From contig OX463807.1 of assembly GCA_949825045.1 (NCBI GenBank), positions 37,468,749 through 37,532,748 on the forward strand: a stretch of 64,000 nt of DNA, written 5' to 3'. Position 1 is the stretch's first letter. Each line of letters begins with the position of its first letter. The stretch comes from Argyresthia goedartella (Eukaryota; Arthropoda; Insecta; Lepidoptera; Argyresthiidae). This document shows positions 40,310 to 50,859 of this stretch, one piece after another. The position numbers and the translations under genes are program-made. Under the pieces are notes generated by a model that saw nothing but the letters and a program-made list of their open reading frames with translations, searched no databases and had not been told where the DNA came from.

Positions 40310-43070
40310 TAAAAATAGGTAATTGTTATGATTAATAAGCAGGAATAAATAATTACAAAATTATTAACAGCAAGGTCTGTGTTGAGCCAGATTAACCCCA
40401 TACAGTCCTGCCATTTAAGTAATCTTGAACATTGTAATATCCCTTTTTCGACAAAGTTGCTTTAACATGCTTTTTAATATTGTAGTAGAGAATGCACTGA
40501 CCCTTGAAAGAATTGCTAACCTTCGCGAGTCTAAAACGGGGCGCACATAGTCTGTGATTATTTCTTAGGTTAACATTACAGCTATCGCTAAGTTTGGAAA
40601 ATGTTGTAAGGTTCTTGCGTACATACATTATATTTTCGAAAATAAATTGACTAGGTACTGTTAGTATGTCAATTTCTTTAAAAATTTCTCTTAAAGAGTC
40701 TGTTCGTTTTAAATTATAAATTGCTCGAATAGCTCTTTTCTGTAAAATAAAAATAGTTTGAATATCCGCTGCTTTCCCCCACAACAAGATACCACAGGAC
40801 ATCACACTATGAAAGTAACTAAAATATACTAGCCTAGATGTAGCCACATCCGTGCTTTGTCTGATGTTCCTAACAGCGTAAGCCGTAGAACTTAATTTAC
40901 CAGCCAATTTATCTATGTGGGGTCCCCACTGCAATTTGCTATCAATGGTTATTCCAAGAAACTTTGTATCATTTACTAATTCTTACGTGCTGTTGTCTAA
41001 CACTAAACTGGTCTTAACTTGCCTGACATTTGGAAGTAAGAATTTGATACACTTGGTTTTACCAGCGTTTACAATAAATTATAAACTGTGAACCAATTCA
41101 AGGTTAAAGACAATACACCATTAACATCATCAAAATCTCCTTTTTGTCTTTCAATTTTGAAGACCATTGAAGTATCATCAGCAAACAACACTATGTCAGT
41201 TAATTTCTCCACCATGAAATGCAGATCGTTAATATATACCAGGAATAAGAAAGGGCCTAATATGGAACCTTGTGGAACGCCAATTTTAACACCCGATCCA
41301 TCAGATTTTACGCCGTTAACTTCTGCCTTTTGAATTCTATTGCTTAGGTATGATCTTAGTAGATCCAACGCTTTATTTCTAACTCCGTAATGATTTAATT
41401 TAATTAAAAGCGTATTATGATCAACACAATAAAACGCCTTCGACAGGTCGCAAAAAACTCCGATAGCATCCTGTGCGGCCTCCCATGCAGAATAAATATG
41501 AGATATAAGGGTAATACCTGCATCCGTAGTCGATTTACCCCTAGTGAAACCATATTGTTTAGCGTGGAGTTGTTTTGTACGGTTGAAGTGTGAGAGCATT
41601 TGATTGAGTATAATCTTTTCAAATATTTTATTTAGTGTTGTAAGAACAGATATTGGTCTGAAATTTGAAGGATCGCACTTATCTCTCGACTTGAACAGAG
41701 GTATCAGTTTACTGTGTTTCATGAGGTCTGGAAAAGCCCCATCGTCAACACATTTGTTGAATATATAAGCTAAGTGTGGGGCTATAACTGGAATTACTGA
41801 ACCAATGACTTTGACTGATATACCCCACAGGTCTTCCGTATTTTTAAAGTTAAGTAATTTAAACGTTTTGTCAATGTCCTGGGGATATACATGATGAAAT
41901 TTTAAATATACATTACTGACGCTAGTGTTATTTTTTAATAAAGTCTCTGCTTCATATGGAGATGAATTTAGACGGTCTATTGTGAGTACGGGTACATTGC
42001 TGAAGAATGTTTCAAAAGCTCGAGCAATATCAGCGTTGGGTTTAACAAAATCATCACCTATCTTTAGGCAGAAATCACTGTCCCTTGGTATAACTTTGCC
42101 AGTTTCGCGGTTTATTATTTGCCAAACTGTTTTCATTCTATTATTTGAATTTTGAATTTTCCTATTAATGTGTAAAGTTTTTGCAGTTCTTCAAACCAAC
42201 TTGAAAGTTTTGGAATATTTTTTAAGATTGTCATGAAATTTTCGATCAAAGTTATAGGTTTTTTGATCATAAAGGTCATACAAGATAACTCTACTTTTAC
42301 GAATTCCAAACGTTGCCCAGTCATTAAATTTAGATTTACCGTTGTAGTCACTGACTTTCTTTAATTTGAAAACTTTATTGAATTCTGTCTGAATAATGTT
42401 GAAGAAGTCTGTCTGAGTAGATTTTGTTTGGGTTCTGTTCATTAAAATCCGGTACTGGCAAATTTATATCTAAGTTTTTCGTATATGTCTCTAGTCTATG
42501 GGATGTAATAGGCCTATAAAATGATGGACCAGTCTTATCCTTAATAGCAATTGAATAAAGTTATTAATCGTTGTTTCATTGTTGTTCCTACAAGCAAATC
42601 TACATTAAGATCGCCACAAATAATTAAAATTTTTCTGTTATTACATAGTTTAGTGAGGGCTTCCTCCATAATTTTCTCAAATATTTCGAAATTGCCATGG
42701 CCTTTTTCATCCCTCGGTGGCCTGTAGACACAAACAATAATATGGCTATCTAACTCAACACAGGATACCTCTATTTGTCTTTCAACAGTAAGTGCAACAA
42801 TATCTTTCCGTTGTTTCACCTTAATATTATTTTTCACTAAGATTAAAGAACCACCTCTATCAGCAGTCTTTCTATTGTAACAACTGACAATTTTGTAATT
42901 ATTTATGTTAAAAGACATCATATTTTCCTTCAACCAGTGTTCTGTAACACAAATAATATCAATGTCAGAATTTTTTAGAAATAATTCTAATACAAGTTCT
43001 TTGCCAGGTAGCCCCTGGATGTTTTGATGGGCAATAAAACTCATATTCCCATCATATTGGTTTACCTCTT
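40310..43070 (-). mobile_element. Jockey-like LINE, minus strand, ORF2 nearly complete but broken
   Basis: Endonuclease, linker, RT and C-terminal parts lie in order on the minus strand over about 2.7 kb. The same family supplies 4413-5885 and 6855-6972, and a related family 8816-10600. ORF1 is not clearly present; the 63-codon ORF at 43081-43272 might be a remnant. The 3' end, near 40310-40325, lacks a clear tandem tail. Confidence 0.8.
40392..43044 (-). pseudogene. LINE ORF2 pieces (endonuclease, RT, C-terminus)
   Basis: The endonuclease (43044-42541) shows HQNIQGLPGKE, VTEHWL, GGSLILVK, VYRPPRDEKG and ICGDLN, stopping at FNCY. A linker ORF (42442-42191) follows a damaged stretch. RT (42136-41069) has FRPISVLTTLNKIFEK, FCDLSKAFYCVDH, IGVPQGSILGPFLF and VLFADDTSMVF, ending after WFTVYNLL. 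The final piece (40934-40392) has MQWGPHIDKLAGKL and LVYFSYFHSVMSCGILLWG, ending in DYLNGRTVWG. At least three breaks separate the parts. Confidence 0.85.
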
Positions 43071-43650
43071 ATAAATTTGCTTACAACTGTGTCCTCCATA
43101 GTAAGGCAACATAGCTTTGTGACTGCTGTACATTTCTTCTTAAAGAGTTATTTTCAGGAATATTTCTTCCAGCATATTGAAAAGTGGCCTCAATTTTGTG
43201 AATTTGTCGATTTTGGTAGTTATCAAGCATTCTCACAACAATGGCGGTGGACATGATGCCTGGACATGGCATTATTTAGAATATCAAATCCAGTGTCTGA
43301 TTATTTCGCCCAATATATTTCCAATATTTCAATATACTTTGTTGCACAAAATAGTGAATAAAAAACAAATATAAAGGAAAGAACATGTACAAAGGCAAAC
43401 CTAGAATGGAGAGGAAAAAATTATGAATTATGAATGTAATTGTAGTACTCGTCAGAAGTGTCCCATAAGCAGCTACTGAGTCAACTTCCTCTATAACTCG
43501 GCTGGTTGGTATCGTAGTCATTTTAGCCGCGAAGATGTGCGCAGCCGCGTTTTGCGGACGGCGCGCGGGTGACAACGACGGACGGCCGCCCACGCGGACC
43601 CTCCTTATGGGAGTATAACGCTACTATGCAACTGATACATCTTACTGTCC
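43071..43650. other. Gap with unrecognised minus ORFs
   Basis: The 105-codon minus ORF 43276-43593 contains a hydrophobic stretch (FIIHNFFLSILGLPLYMFF) but has no known context. No firm gene is seen. Confidence 0.25.
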
Positions 43651-43750
43651 GCACGGAGGGTCCGCGCGGAGGGTAACCGGCCAAACAGTTCTTTGATGAC
43701 CTCCGCGCGGAGGAACCGCGATGCTTACCCTCCTCGCGGACCCTCCGCGC
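43651..43750. repeat. G+C-rich hairpin element
   Basis: The arm at 43651-43676 (GCACGGAGGGTCCGCGCGGA, then GGGTAA) pairs with 43725-43750 (TTACCCTCC then TCGCGGACCCTCCGCGC) with two mismatches over 26 bp. The loop is about 48 nt and itself contains CCTCCGCGCGGAGG, a perfect 14-bp palindrome. Confidence 0.6.
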
Positions 43751-44000
43751 GCGTCACTCTAAAACCGGCCTTAGTCCTCTGCGGATCGTTGATCACTACA
43801 GTCGAGACCATGAACGCGAAGGCACTGAAAATGTTTAATGTATTACCTGTATATATATAATGTAGGTATATATGCTTTAAGTTATTGCAGGGGGGACAAA
43901 CTAATGACCCAAATATATTTCAATGCTATGATGTAGTAAATGGTTTTGTCAATGCTCGATTAATTATAGATACCTACACTACCCTGCAATAATTTAAAAC

Positions 44001-44600
44001 ATGTCGTGTCAAACAACGAAAGTCGAAACGACAAACTATGTCGAAACTGAACGAAAGCAGGACTGGACTTGTCCCCTCTGTACAGATAAGGACATCCCAG
44101 CTACTGAAGTTTCGGTCGATAGCCCAGTAACTGCACCGTTCCGTGACAAAGAGACCCCCAAAGCGTTTAGCTTCATCTTTTTCGCCGGAGTCATCCTTGC
44201 AACTATCAGTAGCAGAGAAACAAGTAACACCGCACGACGTAAGAGAGATAGTCACAGATATAGTCAAGACGCAGATGGAGTTTTTTATGTCTCAGATCCA
44301 GGGATCAATAACAACAACCATCAATCGAGAATTATCGCTACTCCGCAAAGAAGTGGAAGATGTAAAGACTGGTATGGCTTTCATTGATAGTCAGTATGAG
44401 GACGCAATGAAGGCAGTCGAATCTACTACAAAAGATCTCACTAATCTGAAAGCCGAGAATATAGCACTGCATTAAAGTAAATACAATGGAGCTAAACGCT
44501 CGCTCTAACAATGTAGAGATCCAATGCGTCCCAGAAAACAAGAATGAAAACACAAATACAATAGTACTGCAGCTAGGAAGAACAATAGAGTAGACTGTGT
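44001..44600 (+). pseudogene. LINE ORF1, N-terminal part
   Basis: An early frame has a WTCPLC cysteine pair like the end of a PHD-type finger seen in ORF1 of some insect LINEs. A frame change then leads (44143-44475) to SSLQLSVAEKQVTPHDVREI and a helix-rich segment (NRELSLLRKEVEDVKTGMAF, ESTTKDLTNLKAENIA) that looks like a coiled coil. Another frame change leads to NVEIQCVPENKNENT before the hAT insertion at 44602. Confidence 0.6.
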
Positions 44601-44896
44601 GAGGGCTTGTAATTACCGACGGTTTCTATTACCGGTAACTTTATCGGTAAATAATTTATGATTACCGGTTAACCGGTAAATTCCTTATTTTATTATTTTT
44701 TTAACTGAAAAAGCATGAAATCTAGTTACCTATATTCCTAGGTAGCTTAATCATAGGTAGGTTCCTAGGTTGGCTGGAATAAATATCTTGATCACAGCTC
44801 GCCATTGTCATATATTCTCAACTTTCTATTGTAAAAAAAATCTATTGAGAAATAGAATATGTATATATTAAAATAAATGAAACTTTGTTATTTATA

Positions 44897-47251
44897 CCGG
44901 GTGTCCGGAAGGTAGGTGCAATCCTTTAAGGGGGTGATAGCTGACATCATTTCGAACATTTTAAGCTTAACATGTATATGGCGATTATCGTTTATTTTTT
45001 TTAAATTTATTTTTTTAGTATTTTTTTCAAAAATACCCAAATTTTATACATAGTCGGTTCTACCGCGCCAGTTAGAATTAATGTCAAAGGTGTAAAGCTG
45101 TTTTTGTATTGTCTAACGTTTATTTAACCAAATAGTATGAATTCTAAGCATCTGTGTTGACTTTGAGAAAAAATAGAGACATTGATACATGAAAAATAAT
45201 TGTACAGTTGCAATGTAACACTTTGATTTGAGGTTAAATAAAATAAAATAAAATACTTTTCATCGTTCAAACCTTTTTAAAAACACGTCTGGTTTCTGCT
45301 CTTTATTTTAAGCTATTGTTCATGCAGGTGACTGGCCAATTCTCAGAATTACTGAAATATCCATTGTGGAGCGCCGAGCGTCGGGCTGCTTTGTTACCAG
45401 AGCTGGCATCGTAGGTTACGATTCGTAACCGGAATCTGCCCTTTGTCTATCTCTCTTTATCAGCTTTATCTAGCTAGTTGCTTAGCATCTGCTCTCGTGA
45501 CTGGTTGTGTGTGGTTTCTACATTCGTCGTGTTGAGTTATTATTTAATTAAATCACCGTGTCAAGTTGAGTCCGCTCCGGCGTTGAGTTCCTTCACGTGT
45601 TGAATTACATTGGACTTTTATTGAACACTTTGTGACATGGCGTTTACCAATGCAGAGTACGCCGATATTGTTTTTATGTACGGACGAGCTGACGGAAACG
45701 ATGCTTTGGCGCGCCGCTTGTACCAGGAGCGTTATCCAGATCGGAGAGTACCCAATTTCAGGGTGTTTCAAAACACCTTTCGTCGGCTTATCGAAAATGG
45801 CGTTGGAAACAATCCGGTACGTGGAGTCAACCCTGGTGCTGATGTAGATGTAGAAGAACAAATACTGGCAGCTTTTGCTGCGGATCCCACTACGAGCGTC
45901 AGAAAAGTAGCTGCTGACCTGGGCTTTTCGAGATGGAAGGTGTGGACGACGATGCATAAAGAAGGAAAATATCCCTTTCATGGTACTGGAGTACAGGGCT
46001 TAGAAGAAGATGACCCCATAAGAAGAGTCCAGTTTTGCCGCTTCTTATTAGATATGGACATAGAAGACCGTCACTTTTTGAAAAGTATACTGTGGACGGA
46101 CGAGTCCAAGTTTTCGAGGGAGGGAATCAATAATTTCCACAACCTCCATAAATGGGGTGACAAGGGCGCAAATCCACACTGGAAAAAACAAAAATCATTC
46201 CAGAGAAAATTCTCTGTCAACGTGTGGGCTGGAGTAATCGGTAGAACTCTTATTGGGCCACACTATCTACCCGACAAATTGGATGGACCAAAATACTTAT
46301 CATTCCTACAGAACGAAATACCTGGACTTTTAGAAGAAGCTGGACTATTGGACCTAGAGAGGCCATTGATTTTCCAACAAGATGGTTGTCCAGCGCATTG
46401 GACTCGGAATGTAAGAGACTATTTAAGCGACTGTTTCCCGGAGCGTTGGATCGGCAGAGACGGACCTTGGCCTTGGCCCCCTCGATCGCCGGACCTTACA
46501 CCCATGGATTTTTTCGTCTGGGGCCGGGCCAAAGAACTTGTCTACACGACAGAAATAAGAACAAAGGACGAGTTGGTGCAGAGAATCAATGATGCATTTA
46601 CCACTATGAAGGAAGAGATGATGCTGAAGGTGACCACCACCACCGTAAGGAATAGGGCCCGTGCTTGTATTAGAAATGGTGGATCACATTTTGAAAATGA
46701 ATAAAATTATTTTACCAACAATTGTGTTTTTTTTTAAATATTAAACTTTGAAATCAAAATACTTTCCTTCGTTCGACGCAGATAAATAATTCGACATAAC
46801 TCAGCTATTAAGCCAGTTACCTGCATGAACAATAGCTTAAAATAAAGAGCAGAAACCAGACGTGTTTTAAAAAAGGTTTGAACGATGAAAAGTAATTTAT
46901 TTAATTTTATTTAACCTCAAATCAAAGTATTTAAATCAAACTGTACAATTATTTTTCATGTTTCAATGTCTCTATTTTTTCTCAAAGTCAACATAGATGC
47001 TTAGAATTCATACTATTTGGTTAAATAAACGTTAGACAATACAAAAACAGCTTTACACCTTTGACATTAATTCTAACTGGCGTGGTAGAACCGGCTATGT
47101 ATGAGATTTGGGTATTTTTGAAAAAAACACTAAAAAATTAAATAAAAAAAAATTAAACGATTATTGCCATATACATGTTAAGCTTAAAATGTTCGAAATG
47201 ATGTCAGCTATCACCCCCTTAAAGGATTGCACCTACCTTCCGGACACCCTG
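44897..47251 (+). mobile_element. DD41D-type mariner element with 440-bp terminal repeats
   Basis: TA dinucleotides flank the element (44895-44896 and 47252-47253). The outer ends read CCGGGTGTCCGGAAGGTAGG on the left and, inverted, CAGGGTGTCCGGAAGGTAGG on the right. The inverted repeats extend about 440 bp (44897-45336 and 46812-47251), ending at GTTCATGCAGGT(G/A)ACTGGC. They differ only by scattered changes. The enclosed transposase ORF is uninterrupted. Confidence 0.93.
45637..46704 (+). CDS. Tc1/mariner-type transposase, intact, DD41D
   Basis: 355 codons. Residues 1-58 form an N-terminal helical domain (TNAEYADIVFMYG ... RRVPNFRVFQNTFRRL) of the DUF4817 type I recall. A second helix-turn-helix follows (TSVRKVAADLGFSRWKVW). 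The DDE_3-type catalytic core has ILWTDESKFS (first D), IFQQDGCPAHW (second D) and PRSPDLTPMDFFVWG (third, an aspartate). There are 41 residues between the second and third. The role is cut-and-paste transposition in the nucleus, binding the terminal repeats. ATG 45637 follows a plausible leader after the left repeat, and TAA lies at 46702-46704. All three catalytic residues are present, so activity is conceivable. Confidence 0.93.
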   Translation: MAFTNAEYADIVFMYGRADGNDALARRLYQERYPDRRVPNFRVFQNTFRRLIENGVGNNPVRGVNPGADVDVEEQILAAFAADPTTSVRKVAADLGFSRWKVWTTMHKEGKYPFHGTGVQGLEEDDPIRRVQFCRFLLDMDIEDRHFLKSILWTDESKFSREGINNFHNLHKWGDKGANPHWKKQKSFQRKFSVNVWAGVIGRTLIGPHYLPDKLDGPKYLSFLQNEIPGLLEEAGLLDLERPLIFQQDGCPAHWTRNVRDYLSDCFPERWIGRDGPWPWPPRSPDLTPMDFFVWGRAKELVYTTEIRTKDELVQRINDAFTTMKEEMMLKVTTTTVRNRARACIRNGGSHFENE

Positions 47252-47299
47252 TATAATCATCAACATGTTTTATTACTATAAAACAAACTTTGGAAGTCT

Positions 47300-47530
47300 T
47301 AGATAAAACTTTAATTCAACAAAACTATTATACAATTCTAACAAACATTTCAACTTTCATTTTAACTAAGGCTCGAACTTCTTATCGACGAAACAAAAAC
47401 TAATCAACAAATTAAAATAATCATGTCTAAATTAGAGACAATAGGAACATTAAATGAATATAAATCAACTTTCATTTTAACTAAGGCTCGAAACTTCTTA
47501 TAGTCGAAACATAAAAACTAATCAACAACT
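47300..47530. repeat. Partial tandem duplication in hAT 3' region
   Basis: TCAACTTTCATTTTAACTAAGGCTCG...CTAATCAACAA occurs at 47349-47413 and 47465-47527, about 116 bp apart, with a few differences. It lies downstream of the hAT transposase stop on the minus strand. Confidence 0.7.
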
Positions 47531-47534
47531 CCTC

Positions 47535-49330
47535 AAAAAACACAAGGCATTCAGCGACTTATCACTAAGTGATGATCTTATTTTGTGCATAACATTCCAG
47601 CTGAGGAACACGCCCTCTCCGCCTCCACCGACGTTGGCACTATTGTCAGAAGGTTACACCTTCGTTAAATATTTTCCTCTGTTTCCATTATTATCGAAGA
47701 GCATCATGGTGTCTTCTATTGCCTTTTGAATCTGATTTCTTACTGATTGGTCGTCATCAATTGTTTCAATGTCGTCATCCTGGTTCATGTCGGGATTGAC
47801 ATTCAGCAACGACGGATCACACATTTGTAGCATCTGAATCATTTTTTCAATCGTCTCATCGTTGGATGGCCTGCAGAATGTCGTATCTTGCATTGAGAAG
47901 TATTTGTTGGCGTTACGCAAGTAGAGCAGTATCATTGCTTCGATAACCCTCCTGTCCTTTAGTCTATATTGCATTTTCCAAATCGTGTGCCAATAGGTTA
48001 TTCCTATTTTTCAGTGAGTTCAGTGTGAAGGCAAATGCGGCATCAGCTGATATCAATGTGGCATCACGTCTGCAAATTGCTTCGAGGGAATTCTTGAACA
48101 GTTCGAGGCATTTAGAAATCTGTTCAATTTCGTGGATCTCCTCCTTAACGAATGTTATCTCTGACTTTATATCAATGAGAGCTTTTGTGATCGCCGATTT
48201 AAGCTTCAGGAATCTCTCCAGCATGTCAGCCAAATAGCTCCATCTTGTCTTGCAATCCATGATGACTTGGAGCTCTTTTCCTAGCTCTTGTTGGACGTAG
48301 GTTTGCAGTATGGCGTTTTTGACTGGGGATCTTTTGAAAATCTTCACAACTTTCCGCACTCTCTTGATCAGGTCGTAGTCAAGCCTCAGGTCGTAGGGAT
48401 TTTGCTGTGAGGTGAGGTGAGGTTCGATGGAGAGATTGAACCCTTCTCTGTCTTCACTATCCGTATCATTATCAGTGTCACTGTCCATGTCATTCAGTTG
48501 TCGTGCTTGCGGCAGATCTGGTATTGGCATGGCAGTCGTTTTTTTTCTATAACACCTCAAGGATAGCAAGTTGCATACCATGAGCCAAACACATTTGATG
48601 AATGCATGGTAACAAATATCCAACTTTTTTCATAAGGCTGCAGCCATCGGTCACTAAAGCCACGATGTGGAGTGAAAGTGAAAACTCACTAAGGCGTTTC
48701 TGCAACATGTCAATACATTGCTCCGCACGCATGCTTCCTTCAATTCTTATTAGTCCAAGGATAGCGAAAACAGCGACATTGGCTTTCGACAAGAAGTGAA
48801 CATTCAGATTCATGTATCGTTTGTTTGAAACGGACGTCCATTCGTCAAAACTGATGGTAAATTTATGACCGGCTGCGTTCAGTTCAGAAAATTCTCTTTT
48901 CAATCCATCTTTGATAGTTTTGGCTGTCTTGAGGACTATCTCTCGAATAGTATTGGGTGAGTTTGGTACTTGATGGTCACTTTTCTGCATAAGAGCCCGC
49001 AGATCTTTTGACGTGCAAAACGTATTGAAGGCGATGTCGTCGAGCCTTTTTTTAGTACCACTGCTTGAGGCGGTTGCTACAGAGGTAGCTGGTATTGCAG
49101 ACGCTGAGGTAGTTGCAGGCACAGAAGAAGACTTATCAACAGCAGTGGAAGTAACGGCCTTCTTTATAATGGCGTGGGCCGATTTCAAATGTGACCTCAG
49201 TCCAGAAGTCGATCCTCCTGCACATTTTATAACTTTTGACATAGTTTACATTTGCCGGTGGCTCCGTCGTTAGATCTTAGAAAGTGTGCCCATACTGCAG
49301 GACTGTCCGTGGCAGATTTTTTATATTCAC
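47535..49330 (-). pseudogene. hAT transposase, frameshifted
   Basis: Minus strand, N to C: AVWAHFLRSNDGAT and CKLC, then CAGGSTSGLRSHLKSAH (BED zinc finger, with a one-base break near 49243). FTISFDEWTSVSNKRYMNL holds the first catalytic D, LVTDGCSLMKKVG the second, then LAHGMQLAILEVL and a frameshift near 48545. A helical insertion with TRWSYLADMLERFLKLK follows, then another frameshift near 47970. The dimerisation domain is broken in two (PTSVEAERACSSAGMLCTK and IRSSLSDKSLNALCFLRS). The element could only be moved by a related source. Confidence 0.85.
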
Positions 49331-50280
49331 TTATACTGCATGGATTGTGACATGTCGCTGAAACAGAATTGACAACCGTTTATGTAGATTATAAAAGTAT
49401 TAATCGCTAAAACTTCTAGATTATTAGCAAAGCATAGAATGACGTTTTCACAGTAAAAACTTGTTAGTTTATACCCATAAAATTCTGAACCCATTACAAC
49501 TAAAAATGCACGAATTCCATGAGTGCAAGGAGCACAGTACCATTCATACAGAAATAAATACTTTGTAGGTACGAAAGTGTAATGAAATTAACGAAAACCC
49601 GTTTTAATTAAACCTTCCCTAAACACTCACGAGACTAAAATAACAAAAACTTTAATTCGAATAACAGACAACTCGTTTCAAGTTTTAATAGGAATAAAAT
49701 AACGAATAGTAATACATTTCTATTTTTGATATTCACTTTTGATGCCTTTTGAACTGATGCAATTCAACTACAGATAGCTACTTAGTGAAAATATTCTTTG
49801 AAATGGATTAACAGTAACACGGATACTGTAATAAAATAATCCACTTGTAACTTACTTGTTAATTGTGGCGTCCTCGCTCGCGTCCACGCAGTTCGCGTAC
49901 AAACACACTTTTAGCACAAAGACTGGTACAGTACTAGCCTGACCGAATTAACTCTGCACTTCGCAGAAATTCCGACACCCCGCCCGCTTCACCGCTCGCT
50001 ACCAGCGTAGGTCCTTGCGTCGCGTCGGCAAGGACGAAAGCGGGTAGCGGGCGGGGAAGCCTGCCAGGTGCAGATGTTGATACAAAATGGCGGCTGTCTG
50101 CGCAGGTACAGTGTTAGACAAAAGTGTTGACGCGGGTGGCCGCGAAATTCAAAAATATTTCAAAAGGTACTTTCTCTGGAATACCCAATGAAACTGTTAT
50201 TTTAGTAGGTATAACTGTTTGTTATGTTTAGTCCTATTGCAAAATGCTTTTATGACTGTGTTTACTAAAATAATCACGAT
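49331..50280. other. hAT 5' non-coding region
   Basis: Non-coding flank of the hAT transposase, including a G+C-rich stretch (49960-50080) with near-matching GCTCGCTACCAGCG and AAAGCGGGTAGCGGG. Subterminal ACCGGTAA-type repeats lie from 50310 to the end at 50418. Confidence 0.4.
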
Positions 50281-50420
50281 AAATTATACTTGAAAGTAGC
50301 ATTTAAAAAAATCGGTAAATTGCCGGTAATTATTATTTTTTACTGGTTATTTACCGTGTCAAAAAAAGTCGGTAAAACCGGTAATACCGATTACTGGTTA
50401 ACCGGTAATGCCAGCCCTAT

Positions 50421-50840
50421 GTGATCATCGATACAGACATTCATCATAACACACGTGTAGCTAAAGCTGACCAGACCAACCCTCGTCCACGTTCTATTGT
50501 CGTCCAGTTGGCTTCGCCCAGGATCCGGGTTAACTTTCTTGCGGCTGCAATAAAGTTCAATAAAGCTAACCCGAAAAGCAAGCTTAACACCACTCACATC
50601 GGCATGGCAGGAGAAACCGCCTCCATCTTCGTGGTTGAACACCTATCACCTGCTAACAGAGCTCTCCACGCCGCCGCAGCCAGGCACAAGAGCAAGGAAT
50701 TGGGCTACAAATTTATGTGGGTTAGAAACGGGCGAATCTTCATGCGCCAAACGACTGACTCTGCCTACATTCTTGTCAAGGATACGGACACTCTCAAGAA
50801 CCTAACCTTTTCAACTTTTAATTATTTTCTAATAACTCTA
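50421..50840 (+). pseudogene. LINE ORF1, C-terminal FP-type domain
   Basis: NTRVAKADQTNPRPRSIVVQ, then KLNTTHIGMAGE, VVEHLSPANRALHAAAARHK, and GYKFMWVRNGRIFMR make up the fold named after the baculovirus FP protein. It is found in ORF1 of many insect LINEs, where it likely binds nucleic acid. The ORF runs through into the endonuclease frame without a stop, unlike the usual separate ORFs. Confidence 0.8.
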
Positions 50841-50859
50841 GCAAAGTATAAATTTCTAA

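Larger units (their letters stand above)
44602..50418 (-). mobile_element. hAT DNA transposon containing a mariner element
   Basis: The ends AGGGCTTGTAATTACCG (44602) and, inverted, AGGGCTGGCATTACCGG (50418) are imperfect inverted termini. Both subterminal regions carry many ACCGGTAA-type motifs. A broken hAT transposase lies inside on the minus strand. No clean 8-bp target duplication remains: ACTGTGTG on the left, ATGTGATC on the right. Without the nested mariner it would be about 3.5 kb, a normal size. Confidence 0.8.

Noticed and set aside
43276..43593. 105-codon minus ORF with a hydrophobic stretch, possible membrane protein
   Set aside because: No start context, homologue or conserved motif, and it overlaps mixed repeat sequence.
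45553..45981. 142-codon minus ORF
   Set aside because: Antisense shadow of the intact mariner transposase.
50419..50426. 8-bp hAT target duplication
   Set aside because: ATGTGATC does not match ACTGTGTG on the left; a clean duplication is not supported.
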